A stretch of 63,761 nucleotides of DNA, taken from Phaeocystidibacter sp965659725. GTDB lineage: Bacteria; Bacteroidota; Bacteroidia; Flavobacteriales; Schleiferiaceae. The notes beneath the pieces were generated by a model. It ran no database searches, was not told the DNA's origin, and saw only the letters and a list, made by a program, of their open reading frames with translations. Positions 42,555 to 51,605 of this stretch are shown here, one piece after another; positions within the stretch are counted from its first letter, which is position 1; every line of letters starts with the position of its first letter. The stretch lies in assembly GCA_965659725.1 (NCBI GenBank), contig CBFHXG010000011.1, positions 1 through 63,761 on the forward strand, written 5' to 3'. The position numbers were made by a program, and so were the translations under genes.

Positions 42555-42562
42555 TATCTTTG
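42555..42562 (+). promoter_or_regulatory. Promoter -7 box of trhO
   Basis: TATCTTTG, a perfect TAnnTTTG match, 22 bases before the ATG at 42585. Confidence 0.55.
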
Positions 42563-42584
42563 CGGCTTGAAAATGAGCTAGGTT

Positions 42585-43649
42585 ATGTCGGAATCAAAAA
42601 AGCAACCCAAACGCTTCTTGTACAATCGCTACAGTCGCGAAGAACTTCAGAAACGCCTAGATGCAGAGACCTTTGCGCGTCGCACTGTTTCGTTCTACAG
42701 GTATGTGATTATTGATGATGTGGAGGCCATGAGAGATCGTCTTTATGCCATGTGGGACGACCTTAACTGTCTTGGTAGGATCTACATCGCGAGTGAGGGG
42801 ATCAATGCACAAATGAATGTTCCTGAACACAACTGGGAGGCCTTTGTAAAGCAGCTTTACACGGTAGATGAGTTCAAGGATATCCCTTTCAAAATCGCCG
42901 TTGAAGATGATGGCCGATCTTTCCTCAAGCTTACAGTAAAGATCCGAAATCAAATTGTGGCCGACGGATTACCTGCCGCAGAGTACGACGTTACCAATGT
43001 GGGTAAACACCTCACTGCCAAAGAATGGAATGAACTCATGGAAGCCGGTGATGCCATCGTAGTAGATATGCGAAACTACTATGAAACAGAGATAGGTCAT
43101 TTCGACGGCGCTGTACTTCCAGAAGCGGAAACCTTCCGAGAAGAACTTCCAGAGGTCCTTGATAAACTCAAGGGTCAGGAAGACAAGCCTGTATTACTTT
43201 ATTGTACGGGTGGTATCCGTTGTGAAAAGACCAGTGCCTACCTCAAGCATCACGGTTTTGAGAACGTTAATCAACTGCATGGCGGCATCATTGATTATGC
43301 ACGCCAGATCAAGGAGGAGAATCTTCCCAATAAGTTCAAGGGAAGGAACTTCGTATTCGATGACCGCTTGGGCGAGAGCATCTCTGAGGAGGTCATTTCC
43401 CGTTGTCATCAATGTGGTAAGCCATGTGACCATCATACGAACTGTGCAAACGAAGCCTGTAACATTCTCTTCATTCAATGTGATGAGTGTGCCGAGAAAT
43501 TCGAGAACACCTGTTCCGATGAATGTCAAGAGATCATTCACCTTCCCGAAGAAGATCAAGAGGTGATCCGTAAGAAGTGGGCTGCAGAAGGTAGAACGGG
43601 TAAGAGATATATGAAGACAAAGCATAGCCTCGAGGGTACGGAGAAGTAA
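42585..43649 (+). CDS. trhO: tRNA uridine(34) hydroxylase, rhodanese family
   Basis: A 354-residue YceA/TrhO-type protein that hydroxylates U34 of tRNAs. An N-terminal acylphosphatase-like domain (about 40-130; GRIYIASEGINAQMNV) is followed by a rhodanese domain (about 150-245) with the active-site cysteine in YCTGGIRCEKTSAYL, and a Cys-rich C-terminus (about 270-310) with several CxxC-type pairs that could bind metal. Confidence 0.93.
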   Translation: MSESKKQPKRFLYNRYSREELQKRLDAETFARRTVSFYRYVIIDDVEAMRDRLYAMWDDLNCLGRIYIASEGINAQMNVPEHNWEAFVKQLYTVDEFKDIPFKIAVEDDGRSFLKLTVKIRNQIVADGLPAAEYDVTNVGKHLTAKEWNELMEAGDAIVVDMRNYYETEIGHFDGAVLPEAETFREELPEVLDKLKGQEDKPVLLYCTGGIRCEKTSAYLKHHGFENVNQLHGGIIDYARQIKEENLPNKFKGRNFVFDDRLGESISEEVISRCHQCGKPCDHHTNCANEACNILFIQCDECAEKFENTCSDECQEIIHLPEEDQEVIRKKWAAEGRTGKRYMKTKHSLEGTEK

Positions 43650-43731
43650 GCATTCACCCTGAATTCCAACGGATTCGTGCCTTTCATCGTTAACTTACCG
43701 CTACTTGGTCTGACGAGTATACCAACTCGAC

Positions 43732-45420
43732 ATGAAAAAGACCTTACTCAATTTATCGTTATTACCCTTTCTTTCCATTTGGAGCCATAGCGCCATCGGT
43801 CAAGTTATTGGCGTACAGAATATCAACTTCCAAAACACAGGGTATACCGTGGAGGCTGATGGCAATGTAACGCTTATCAAGATGGACAACATCGACTTCA
43901 TCTACAAGCAAGCGATCTGGGTCACTGGAAAGAGCTTTGGCCAAGATACCATTAACCATCTTTCGGCACAGCAATACAGGCAATCACGCGTTGACTTCTA
44001 TCCTGGCCCTATCTCCTCGGATAGTGCCTCGTATGATCATTGGAATCGAACATGGACGGTTACCGCCGCTCAAGTAGACAGCGTCAAACAAGGACTTTAC
44101 ACGATTATTCCAGAGGCTATAAAGAGCTGGCCCGTGAGCGGAAGGGCTCAATACGGTGAGTCTGCTGACCTTGCCCCTTATCAAGATGTAGACGATAACG
44201 GCTCCTATGAACCCGAAAACGGAGATTATCCATTGATCAAAGGAGATATCTGCTCGATTGCCATCTTCAACGACTACAACCAACGTGGATTCTATCGTTA
44301 CTGGTCGTTCCAAATGGAAGGCATAGCCTGGCATTATATGTTGGAGGGAAATGGCATTGAACAGCGCGCCTTTTTCACCGAATTTGAACTCCTCAATAAA
44401 TCCAACACCACCTATCATGAGGCATGGATATCGATGTTTGCCGATATAGATGTTGGCGCCGCTGCTGCTAATTTGAATGGAACAGACATCGCTCGCCATT
44501 CCGTATATGCCTATCCATATGCGTCCTATGCTGGCGGTCAGTATTACCATGATAAAACTCCTTACGCTGCTGTGAGCATCCTAGAAGGTCCAGCTGCCGA
44601 CGCATTTGATGGACGCGATAACAACTGGGATGGATGCGTGGATGGTGTTTCCGACGGACTTGGAAACTGCATAAGCGAAGATCCGAGCAATGGCATCGTA
44701 GAACCAACCACCATGATGTCTTCTATGGGTTACCAAAATGAGAGCTTTGGACATAATAGGACACCGCTCATCGACGCACATTACATCAACTATATGCATG
44801 GATTGTGGTCCGACGGATCGAATATCATGATCGAAACTCCATCTGGTTTCCACAGCACCTCGAATGGAGATGGTCACAACCCTGGTGTTGCGATGGGAAT
44901 TTCTCATTATGTATTCCCTGGAAACTCCTTTGTCCCAGACCCACTCTTTGCTTCCTTACCGATCCATGACGTGAACTTCTTTGAGGCGCCTACAGATACC
45001 CATGACAAGCGACAACTCGCTTCGGCCGGAAAATTCACGTGGGAACCCAATGAAAAGATCACCTTCCGATTCGCTACACTAATGGGAACTGTTGATACGG
45101 CCGACTATGCGAATATCATCGACAGTATCGGAAGTGACATCGATAAACTTCTTGCCGTATCCCGAACTCTTAGCCAGAGTGAGCCTGTGGTAGAGGAGTC
45201 GAATTTCATACTTGGTCAGGATAAAAGCCATCTATATCTAACCAACCCTTACTCAGAAGACTTCAGCGTAGAATTGAGAGACCTTTCCGGTCGGTTGGTC
45301 GCAACAGATCTGGCAAATGCCAATTCACAAATGGTCATCCCGATCGAAGGCCTGCCTGCTGGCGTATACCTCCTGCAGATCCCAGATCGATCATTCGTAA
45401 TAAAATGGGTTAAGCCATAA
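43732..45420 (+). CDS. T9SS-exported protein
   Basis: A 562-residue secreted protein with a signal peptide (ending SAIGQ at about 24) and a C-terminal type-A sorting domain (about 495-562; VELRDLSGRLVATDL, GLPAGVYLLQI) for export by the type IX system. The middle has DVDDNGSYEPENGDYPLIKGD-like acidic loops common in Bacteroidota extracellular proteins. No enzymatic motif was recognised; it may be an adhesin or structural protein. Confidence 0.88.
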   Translation: MKKTLLNLSLLPFLSIWSHSAIGQVIGVQNINFQNTGYTVEADGNVTLIKMDNIDFIYKQAIWVTGKSFGQDTINHLSAQQYRQSRVDFYPGPISSDSASYDHWNRTWTVTAAQVDSVKQGLYTIIPEAIKSWPVSGRAQYGESADLAPYQDVDDNGSYEPENGDYPLIKGDICSIAIFNDYNQRGFYRYWSFQMEGIAWHYMLEGNGIEQRAFFTEFELLNKSNTTYHEAWISMFADIDVGAAAANLNGTDIARHSVYAYPYASYAGGQYYHDKTPYAAVSILEGPAADAFDGRDNNWDGCVDGVSDGLGNCISEDPSNGIVEPTTMMSSMGYQNESFGHNRTPLIDAHYINYMHGLWSDGSNIMIETPSGFHSTSNGDGHNPGVAMGISHYVFPGNSFVPDPLFASLPIHDVNFFEAPTDTHDKRQLASAGKFTWEPNEKITFRFATLMGTVDTADYANIIDSIGSDIDKLLAVSRTLSQSEPVVEESNFILGQDKSHLYLTNPYSEDFSVELRDLSGRLVATDLANANSQMVIPIEGLPAGVYLLQIPDRSFVIKWVKP

Positions 45421-45439
45421 CACCTGCTGGACCCTTGAG

Positions 45440-45466
45440 CAGCCTTCCATATGGGAGGCTGTTTTT
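45440..45466 (+). terminator. Terminator after the T9SS protein gene
   Basis: Stem CAGCCTTCC-ATAT-GGGAGGCTG followed by five T residues, 20 bp after the stop codon. Confidence 0.9.
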
Positions 45467-45531
45467 GTTTATTACTTTGAGAGTAAAGGGTAAACCATGA
45501 CATCTGTCATTTTTGCCCGGCTTGTATTGGC

Positions 45532-45539
45532 TAACTTTG
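45532..45539 (+). promoter_or_regulatory. Promoter -7 box of hmgA
   Basis: TAACTTTG (perfect TAnnTTTG), 20 bases before the ATG at 45560, with a TTG at 45513-45515 in the -33 area. Confidence 0.6.
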
Positions 45540-45559
45540 CGTTCAAAGAAACACAGCCC

Positions 45560-46714
45560 ATGTTATATCATAAGCTAGGTAAGATTCCTCATAAGCGTCA
45601 CACGGTCTTTGAAAAGCCTGACGGAGGACTTTACTACGAACAACTCTTCGGTACTGAAGGGTTTAGTGGTGTATCGTCATTGCTTTACCATGTTCATCGT
45701 CCAACCATGATCAAGGAGATAGGCGAAGCCAAAGATGTTTCTCCACAGGCAGTGGTCTCCAAGAACATTACTTCACGCATGTTGAAAGGCTGGGATGTGC
45801 CTGCAGTAGACGATTATTTGGAGAGCAGAACTGTAGTATTGTTCAACAACGATTTGAATATCACCCTCGCTGCGCCTAAGAAGGGAACAGGTAATTACTT
45901 CTACAAAAATGCGGATGCAGATGAAGTGATCTTCGTTCACAAAGGAAAAGGGAAGATCCGCACCATGCTGGGTAATCTCGAGTTCGGTTATGCCGATTAC
46001 ATCGTCGTGCCTCGTGGAATGATCTATCAAATTGAATTTGAAACAGAGGATAACCGACTCTTGATCACAGAGAGTTTTTCACCTATCGTTACCCCTAAAC
46101 GCTACCGAAACAACTTTGGTCAGCTACTCGAACACAGCCCATTCTGCGAGCGCGACTTCCGCCTACCGGATGAACTAGAAACGCACGACGAAAAAGGCGA
46201 GTTCACCATGTATATACGCAAGGAGAACATGATGCACGAGGTCATTTACGCTTCGCATCCGTTCGACGTTGTGGGTTGGGATGGCTACAACTTTCCGTAC
46301 ATATTCTCTGCATTGGACTTTGAGCCGATCACAGGTCGTGTTCACCAACCACCTCCAGTGCATCAAACCTTCGAAGGCTGGAACTTTGTGATCTGTACAT
46401 TCGCACCACGCTTGTACGACTATCACCCTAAAGCGATCCCTGCTCCATACAACCACAGCAATATCGATAGCGATGAGGTCCTCTACTACGTGGATGGCGA
46501 CTTCATGTCTCGCAATCACGTTGAAAAAGGATTTATCTCACTTCACCCAGCTGGAATTCCGCATGGTCCACATCCAGGCGCCTACGAAAGAAGCGTAGGA
46601 CAAAAAGGAACGGAAGAACTCGCCGTGATGATCGATACATTCAAACCATTGCGACTTACTCAAGCCGCTGTAGACCTGGGTGAAGAAGACTATTGGAAAT
46701 CGTGGCTAGAATAA
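45560..46714 (+). CDS. hmgA: Homogentisate 1,2-dioxygenase
   Basis: A 384-residue iron enzyme that opens the homogentisate ring in tyrosine catabolism. Cupin-fold iron-site contexts are visible: VHQTFEGWNFVICTFAPR, PYNHSNIDSDEVLYYVDG and SLHPAGIPHGPHPG. The protein is shorter than the proteobacterial enzyme (about 430-440) but usual for Bacteroidota. The start at 45560 follows its promoter box; the longer frame to 45497 runs through that box. hppD follows 56 bp later. Confidence 0.93.
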   Translation: MLYHKLGKIPHKRHTVFEKPDGGLYYEQLFGTEGFSGVSSLLYHVHRPTMIKEIGEAKDVSPQAVVSKNITSRMLKGWDVPAVDDYLESRTVVLFNNDLNITLAAPKKGTGNYFYKNADADEVIFVHKGKGKIRTMLGNLEFGYADYIVVPRGMIYQIEFETEDNRLLITESFSPIVTPKRYRNNFGQLLEHSPFCERDFRLPDELETHDEKGEFTMYIRKENMMHEVIYASHPFDVVGWDGYNFPYIFSALDFEPITGRVHQPPPVHQTFEGWNFVICTFAPRLYDYHPKAIPAPYNHSNIDSDEVLYYVDGDFMSRNHVEKGFISLHPAGIPHGPHPGAYERSVGQKGTEELAVMIDTFKPLRLTQAAVDLGEEDYWKSWLE

Positions 46715-46728
46715 GCCTCGCATGTTCT

Positions 46729-46736
46729 TACCTTTG
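46729..46736 (+). promoter_or_regulatory. Promoter -7 box of hppD
   Basis: TACCTTTG (perfect TAnnTTTG) 34 bases before the ATG, indicating that hppD can be transcribed separately from hmgA. Confidence 0.5.
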
Positions 46737-46770
46737 ACAAATCATTGAAGAAAGGCTCAAAACAGACAAT

Positions 46771-47910
46771 ATGGCAACAGATACAACTAGCTTACAATTG
46801 GAGAAAGTTTTTCCCGATGCGGAAGACTTTCTACCGATCAATGGAACAGACCACGTTGAATTGTTCGTGGGCAACGCCAAGCAGGCTGCACACTTCTACA
46901 AGACTGCATTTGGCTTCCAGGGGTTGGCCTATGCAGGTCTAGAAACGGGAAAGAAAGATCGCACTAGCTACGTTCTACAGCAAGGTAAGATCAGATTGAT
47001 ACTCACCTCTCCAATGATGGATGGCGGCGAGATCAATGAGCACATCAATAAACATGGCGACGGGGTGAAGAGCGTTGCCCTTTGGGTTGATGATGCAGTG
47101 AAAAGCTTTGAAGAAACCACAAAGCGCGGTGCTGAAGTGGCTTTCGAACCAAGAACGATCGAAGACGAAGACGGAAAGGTGGTTCTCGCAGGGATCAAGA
47201 CCTACGGCGAAACCGTTCACGTTTTTGTAGAGCGCAAAGAATACAACGGCATCTTTTTACCTGGATACCGCGCGTGGGACAGTCACTATCAACCTGAAGA
47301 CACTGGCCTGAAGTACATCGACCACATGGTGGGCAATGTAGGCTGGGGTGAAATGAACAAATGGGTAGATTTCTACGCTCGCGTGATGGGATTCGCTCAA
47401 CTTATTTCATTTGATGATAAAGACATCTCAACGGAATACACCGCATTGATGTCCAAGGTAATGACCAACGGAAATGGCCGCATCAAATTCCCGATCAACG
47501 AACCAGCCGAAGGCAAGAAGAAAAGTCAGATCGAAGAGTACATCGACTTCTACAATGGAGCAGGTGTTCAGCACATTGCCGTTGCAACCGATGACATCGT
47601 GAAGACCGTTTCTGCCATGAAGGATCGAGGAGTAGAGTTCCTATACGTTCCAGATGTGTATTACGACGATCTGTTGGAGCGTGTGGGTGATATCGACGAG
47701 GATATTGCAATTCTCCGTGAACACGGAATCCTGGTTGATCGCGATGATGAAGGATACCTCCTCCAGTTGTTTACTAAACCAGTTGCAGACCGTCCAACTC
47801 TGTTCTTCGAAATCATTCAACGTAAAGGTGCTCAGAGTTTCGGTAAAGGAAACTTTAAGGCTCTTTTTGAAGCGATCGAAAGAGAACAAGGAAACAGGGG
47901 AACGCTATAA
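46771..47910 (+). CDS. hppD: 4-hydroxyphenylpyruvate dioxygenase
   Basis: A 379-residue non-haem iron enzyme converting 4-hydroxyphenylpyruvate to homogentisate. Two vicinal-oxygen-chelate domains: the N-terminal one begins GTDHVELFVGNAKQAAHFY, and the C-terminal one carries the iron ligands in YIDHMVGNV, VQHIAVATDDI and LFFEIIQRKG. The product feeds the HmgA reaction encoded just upstream. Confidence 0.95.
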   Translation: MATDTTSLQLEKVFPDAEDFLPINGTDHVELFVGNAKQAAHFYKTAFGFQGLAYAGLETGKKDRTSYVLQQGKIRLILTSPMMDGGEINEHINKHGDGVKSVALWVDDAVKSFEETTKRGAEVAFEPRTIEDEDGKVVLAGIKTYGETVHVFVERKEYNGIFLPGYRAWDSHYQPEDTGLKYIDHMVGNVGWGEMNKWVDFYARVMGFAQLISFDDKDISTEYTALMSKVMTNGNGRIKFPINEPAEGKKKSQIEEYIDFYNGAGVQHIAVATDDIVKTVSAMKDRGVEFLYVPDVYYDDLLERVGDIDEDIAILREHGILVDRDDEGYLLQLFTKPVADRPTLFFEIIQRKGAQSFGKGNFKALFEAIEREQGNRGTL

Positions 47911-47959
47911 ACGAACCTCCATACCCATAATGCCTCCGGGCACAAGGGCAACTTTCAAA

Positions 47960-47992
47960 GGCTACCGTGGATCTTCCGCGGTAGCCTTTTTT
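47960..47992 (+). terminator. Terminator of hppD
   Basis: Stem GGCTACCG / CGGTAGCC with an 11-base loop, followed by six T residues, 49 bp after the hppD stop. Confidence 0.9.
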
Positions 47993-48074
47993 CTTTCATC
48001 AAGCCTATTCCTGAAAAATACAATTGAAGTTATTCCCTTTCTTTAGGAACACGTTTAACATAATCTCTCTTAAT

Positions 48075-48530
48075 ATGGAAGAAACACTCGACACTGGACT
48101 GAATCAAGAGGAGTACAACGCTCATGAACATCAGGTGGATAAAGGTCTTCGCTTCGCTCATTTGATCATCGACCAGATCGTTCTAATCGTCGTCCTTACC
48201 GGAGCTACAACCGCGTTCTATGCCCTTGGGATGGCGAATCCGTAGGATACCGGAATAGGATGGTTAGATATTTTTGGATGGGTATCTCTTTTCTTCTATT
48301 ACTACATCATGGAGGCAACATTGGGTACAACTGTAGGTAAATTAATTACCGGTTGTGTGGTGGTAGATGCAAAAGGAAGAAGAACCTCAAACGCCAAGAT
48401 CGCTGGTAGGTCGGCTGCTCGCTTCATCCCTTTTGATGCCTTCTCATTCATCGGTAACCGTGGATGGCATGATTCTCTTTCAGACACCTATGCCGTGAAA
48501 AAGCAATCCGTTCCAGAGTATGTTCTATAG
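48075..48530 (+). pseudogene. RDD-family membrane protein gene with an in-frame TAG
   Basis: A single frame from ATG 48075 to the stop at 48530 is broken only by TAG at 48243-48245. The first 56 codons give a soluble start and one helix (LIIDQIVLIVVLTGATTAFYA). After the stop the same frame continues with a second helix (WVSLFFYYYIMEATLG), the RDD-type block TTVGKLITGCVVVDAKGRR, and RSAARFIPFDAFSF. Joined, the about 151-residue product matches the RDD family. A one-base change (for example from CAG, GAG or AAG) would explain the stop. It is a nonsense mutation, a sequence error, or rarely read-through. Confidence 0.8.
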
Positions 48531-48553
48531 GATCTGATCCTAGACCAAAACAA

Positions 48554-48585
48554 AAAGGGCTACGGTGATATCACAGTAGCCCTTT
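48554..48585 (-). terminator. Terminator of typA
   Basis: Stem AAAGGGCTAC / GTAGCCCTTT with a 12-base loop; on the minus strand it is followed by TTTGTTTTGG. It stands about 35 bp after the typA stop and could also end the convergent RDD transcript. Confidence 0.85.
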
Positions 48586-48619
48586 GCTTTGTAAAGGCAT
48601 TAGCGCCTCGTGCCTGAAC

Positions 48620-50410
48620 TTACGCTCTCTTCCTATCGGTCTCTTTCAATAGGATCTTACGCAAGCGGATGCTTTGAGGGGTTACCTCAACATACTCATC
48701 ACTTTGAATGTATTCCAACGCCTCTTCAAGACTAAACTTGATAGCTGGAGCAATACGCATCTTATCATCAGCACCGGATGAACGAATGTTGGTAAGGTGC
48801 TTTGTCTTAGTAATGTTTACCACCATGTCACCAGCTCGACTGTTCTCTCCAACAACCTGACCTTCATAGATCTCCACGCCTGGATCAACGAAGAACTTTC
48901 CACGGTCTTGTAAACGGTTGATTGAATAAGGGATAGCCGTTCCTTTGTCCATGCTGATCAATGAACCATTCTGACGACCAGGGATCTCACCTTTATACGG
49001 CTCGAAACCGATAAATCTGTGATTCATGATGGCCTCACCTGCAGTAGCTGTAAGTAGGGAGTTACGCAAACCGATCAAGCCACGCGAAGGAATAGTGAAG
49101 GTTACCACCATTCTATCTCCTTTAGGCTCCATGTTCAGCATCTCCCCTTTTCTGAGGGTAACCATTTCAACGGCCGTTCCACTCTTGTCTTCTGGAAGGT
49201 CAACTACCAATTCTTCAACTGGCTCGCTCTTCACACCATCGATCTCTTTGAGGATTACCTGAGGCTGACCGATCTGAAGTTCGTACCCTTCACGACGCAT
49301 GGTTTCGATCAATACAGAAAGGTGGAGTACACCTCTACCGTACACTCGGAAAGCATCGGCCTTACCTGTCTCTTCAATGCGAAGTGCGAGGTTCTTTTCC
49401 GTTTCTTTTTCGAGGCGATCAGCGATGTGACGGGAGGTAACGAATTTACCTTCCTTACCAAAGAACGGTGAATCGTTGATGGTGAAGAGCATACTCATGG
49501 TAGGCTCGTCGATGCGGATCGTAGGGAGCGCTTCTGGATTCTCGAGGTCGGCGATCGTATCCCCGATTTCAAACCCTTCAAGTCCTGTAAGCGCACAAAT
49601 ATCTCCGGCATTCACTTCTTCTACTTTGGCTCTACCCATTCCATCAAAGATGAAAAGCTCTTTGATCTTGGATTTCATTTGGGCACCATCGCGCTTGATA
49701 AGTGTAACCTGCATTCCTTCGCGAAGCACACCACGCTTCAAACGGCCGATGGCGATACGGCCAGTGTATTTACTATAATCGAGGGAAGTGATCAACATTT
49801 GCGTGTTCCCTTCTTCCACCTTTGGCGCAGGAACGTGCTCCAGCACCATGTCGAGAAGAGGCGAAATGTTCTCCGTCTTATTCTTCCAATCGTCGCTCAT
49901 CCAATTCTCTTTGGCTGAGCCGTATACGGTAGGGAAATCGAGCTGATCCTCCGTAGCGTCGAGGTTGAACATCAAGTCGAATACAGCCTCGTGAGCCGAT
50001 TCAGGGTCGCAGTTTGGCTTATCAACCTTGTTTACAACTACGATAGGCTTTAGTCCGAGTTCGATCGCCTTTCCAAGAACGAATCGAGTTTGCGGCATAG
50101 GGCCTTCAAAGGCGTCAACTAGAAGTAGTACGCCATCCGCCATATTCAATACACGCTCCACCTCACCACCAAAGTCGGCGTGGCCCGGAGTATCGATGAT
50201 GTTGATCTTGGTGTCCTTATACTTCACTGAAACGTTCTTCGAGAGAATGGTGATTCCTCGTTCACGTTCAAGGTCGTTGTTATCGAGAATGAGTTCTCCA
50301 GTATTCTGGTTGTCGCGGAATAGCTCGCAGAAGTGGAGGATCTTGTCAACCAAGGTAGTCTTGCCGTGGTCAACGTGTGCGATGATCGCAATGTTTCTGA
50401 TGTCGGTCAT
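48620..50410 (-). CDS. typA: Translational GTPase TypA/BipA
   Basis: A 596-residue ribosome-associated GTPase linked to 50S assembly and stress adaptation. G1 AHVDHGKTT, G3 DTPGHADFGGEV and G4 NKVDKP lie in the first 140 residues, followed by EF-Tu-like, EF-G-like and C-terminal TypA domains (SRGLIGLRNSLLTATAGEA). ATG 50410 (MTDIRNIAIIAH) is the family start; the longer frame to 50431 crosses the promoter box. Confidence 0.96.
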   Translation of the reverse strand: MTDIRNIAIIAHVDHGKTTLVDKILHFCELFRDNQNTGELILDNNDLERERGITILSKNVSVKYKDTKINIIDTPGHADFGGEVERVLNMADGVLLLVDAFEGPMPQTRFVLGKAIELGLKPIVVVNKVDKPNCDPESAHEAVFDLMFNLDATEDQLDFPTVYGSAKENWMSDDWKNKTENISPLLDMVLEHVPAPKVEEGNTQMLITSLDYSKYTGRIAIGRLKRGVLREGMQVTLIKRDGAQMKSKIKELFIFDGMGRAKVEEVNAGDICALTGLEGFEIGDTIADLENPEALPTIRIDEPTMSMLFTINDSPFFGKEGKFVTSRHIADRLEKETEKNLALRIEETGKADAFRVYGRGVLHLSVLIETMRREGYELQIGQPQVILKEIDGVKSEPVEELVVDLPEDKSGTAVEMVTLRKGEMLNMEPKGDRMVVTFTIPSRGLIGLRNSLLTATAGEAIMNHRFIGFEPYKGEIPGRQNGSLISMDKGTAIPYSINRLQDRGKFFVDPGVEIYEGQVVGENSRAGDMVVNITKTKHLTNIRSSGADDKMRIAPAIKFSLEEALEYIQSDEYVEVTPQSIRLRKILLKETDRKRA

Positions 50411-50428
50411 ACAATTGTATTGAGCCGG

Positions 50429-50436
50429 CAAAAGTA
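50429..50436 (-). promoter_or_regulatory. Promoter -7 box of typA
   Basis: TACTTTTG on the minus strand (perfect TAnnTTTG), 18 bases before the typA ATG. Confidence 0.55.
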
Positions 50437-50532
50437 GTGGTTCTCAACGAGGTGGAAATGCGAAGTAGTGTTATTTATCTTCGAGATGGTTTGGTGGTGA
50501 AGATCACGTCGACCAAAGCCATCCTTAAAAGA

Positions 50533-50561
50533 AAAGCCGCCCCAAAAGATCGAGGCGGCTT
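50533..50561 (-). terminator. Terminator of the T9SS protein gene at 50586
   Basis: Stem AAGCCGCC / GGCGGCTT with a 12-base loop; on the minus strand a T-rich tract (TTCTTTTAA) follows. It is 25 bp after the stop of the minus-strand gene. Confidence 0.8.
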
Positions 50562-50585
50562 CATTATTTGGGCAGTTTTTCGCTC

Positions 50586-51524
50586 TTAGTGGCGAACTAC
50601 GAACTTACCGTTAAGGGTTTGCTCACCGCCTTGTACGCTGTAGAAGTAAGTACCAGCCGAAAGATCAGAAGTGTTCACTTCCATCAATTGAGCACCTACT
50701 GATTGGTTCTCGTTGATCTGCTTAACCACACGACCCTGGATATCCATGATGCGGATAGTTACGTCTGCGTTCGAGTTAAGATCGTATACGAGGTTTACTT
50801 TGTCGTTTGCTGGGTTAGGGAAAGCCTTAACCGTTGTAGCAGAGATGATATTCTCTTCTGTGCTCACGTTTGCGTCAACTCTAGCGAACATGTAGAATTG
50901 AATGTCAAGCGGCCATGCATTCGCCAAAGCAGCCCATGAACCGTCGCTCCACTTCTCAACAGCAGTTGATGCACCACAACCATCTTGTGTGTGAAGAATA
51001 CCTACTGTATCACCACCGTTATCTACTTCAACAGAAAGAATGTAGAAGCCAGCAGCATATGCAGGCGAGCTGAAGTTGAATTCAGTGAAGGCCAAAGAAG
51101 TGTCAATGCTAGAAACTGAAACCGGGTCAGATGTAGCAATAGCCGCTCCTACAGAACCTGTAGCCGTATCAAGTGGGTATACGTAAGCAACAAGGCTTCC
51201 GTTGGTAACCTGCTCCTTAGCACCGAATACTACGAGTGCGTCGGTGATATCGTAACCAGAAGAAGGAGCTTCAAAGATCACACCTTTCTCAAGATCGCCA
51301 TAACCGTTCGTACCTGCTACGTAACCACCGTTGGCAGATCCAGTAAGTGAAGGAGATGGAGATGCACAAACAACAGTTGGAGCGATTGTATCCACTACTG
51401 ACTCAGCATTGTACTGTGTTAGTGAAGGAGCATTCTCAAATGTTCTTGTTTCTGATGTCGCGCGCTGACCATAAGCCGTTCCAGCTATCAATAGTGCCGC
51501 CGCCACAGTGTAAAATTTCTTCAT
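50586..51524 (-). CDS. T9SS-exported hypothetical protein
   Basis: A 312-residue secreted protein with a signal peptide (AAALLIAGTAYGQ) and a C-terminal type-A sorting domain (about 235-312; FPNPANDKVNLVYDL, IRIMDIQGRVVKQ, LSAGTYFYSVQGG) for type IX secretion. The middle (about 60-225) is Ser/Thr/Val-rich, beta-predicted and of no recognised family; Cys53 and Cys183 approximately are the only cysteines. Likely attached to the cell surface or released. Confidence 0.88.
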   Translation of the reverse strand: MKKFYTVAAALLIAGTAYGQRATSETRTFENAPSLTQYNAESVVDTIAPTVVCASPSPSLTGSANGGYVAGTNGYGDLEKGVIFEAPSSGYDITDALVVFGAKEQVTNGSLVAYVYPLDTATGSVGAAIATSDPVSVSSIDTSLAFTEFNFSSPAYAAGFYILSVEVDNGGDTVGILHTQDGCGASTAVEKWSDGSWAALANAWPLDIQFYMFARVDANVSTEENIISATTVKAFPNPANDKVNLVYDLNSNADVTIRIMDIQGRVVKQINENQSVGAQLMEVNTSDLSAGTYFYSVQGGEQTLNGKFVVRH

Positions 51525-51605
51525 TTCAAGTGTTTTTTAATATAACGCGTCCCAAGATACAAAACAGAAATCAACATAAAGGAGAATGTGAGTAATAGCC
51601 TACGA

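Noticed and set aside
48243..48245. Stop-codon reassignment or pyrrolysine/selenocysteine decoding
   Set aside because: TAG, TAA and TGA all end ordinary genes in this window and no recoding element is seen; a simple mutation or sequence error is more likely.
50458..50589. A 43-codon plus-strand frame (starts MRSSVIYLRDGLVV)
   Set aside because: It spans the minus-strand terminator and the inverted repeat, has no promoter box, and resembles nothing known to me.
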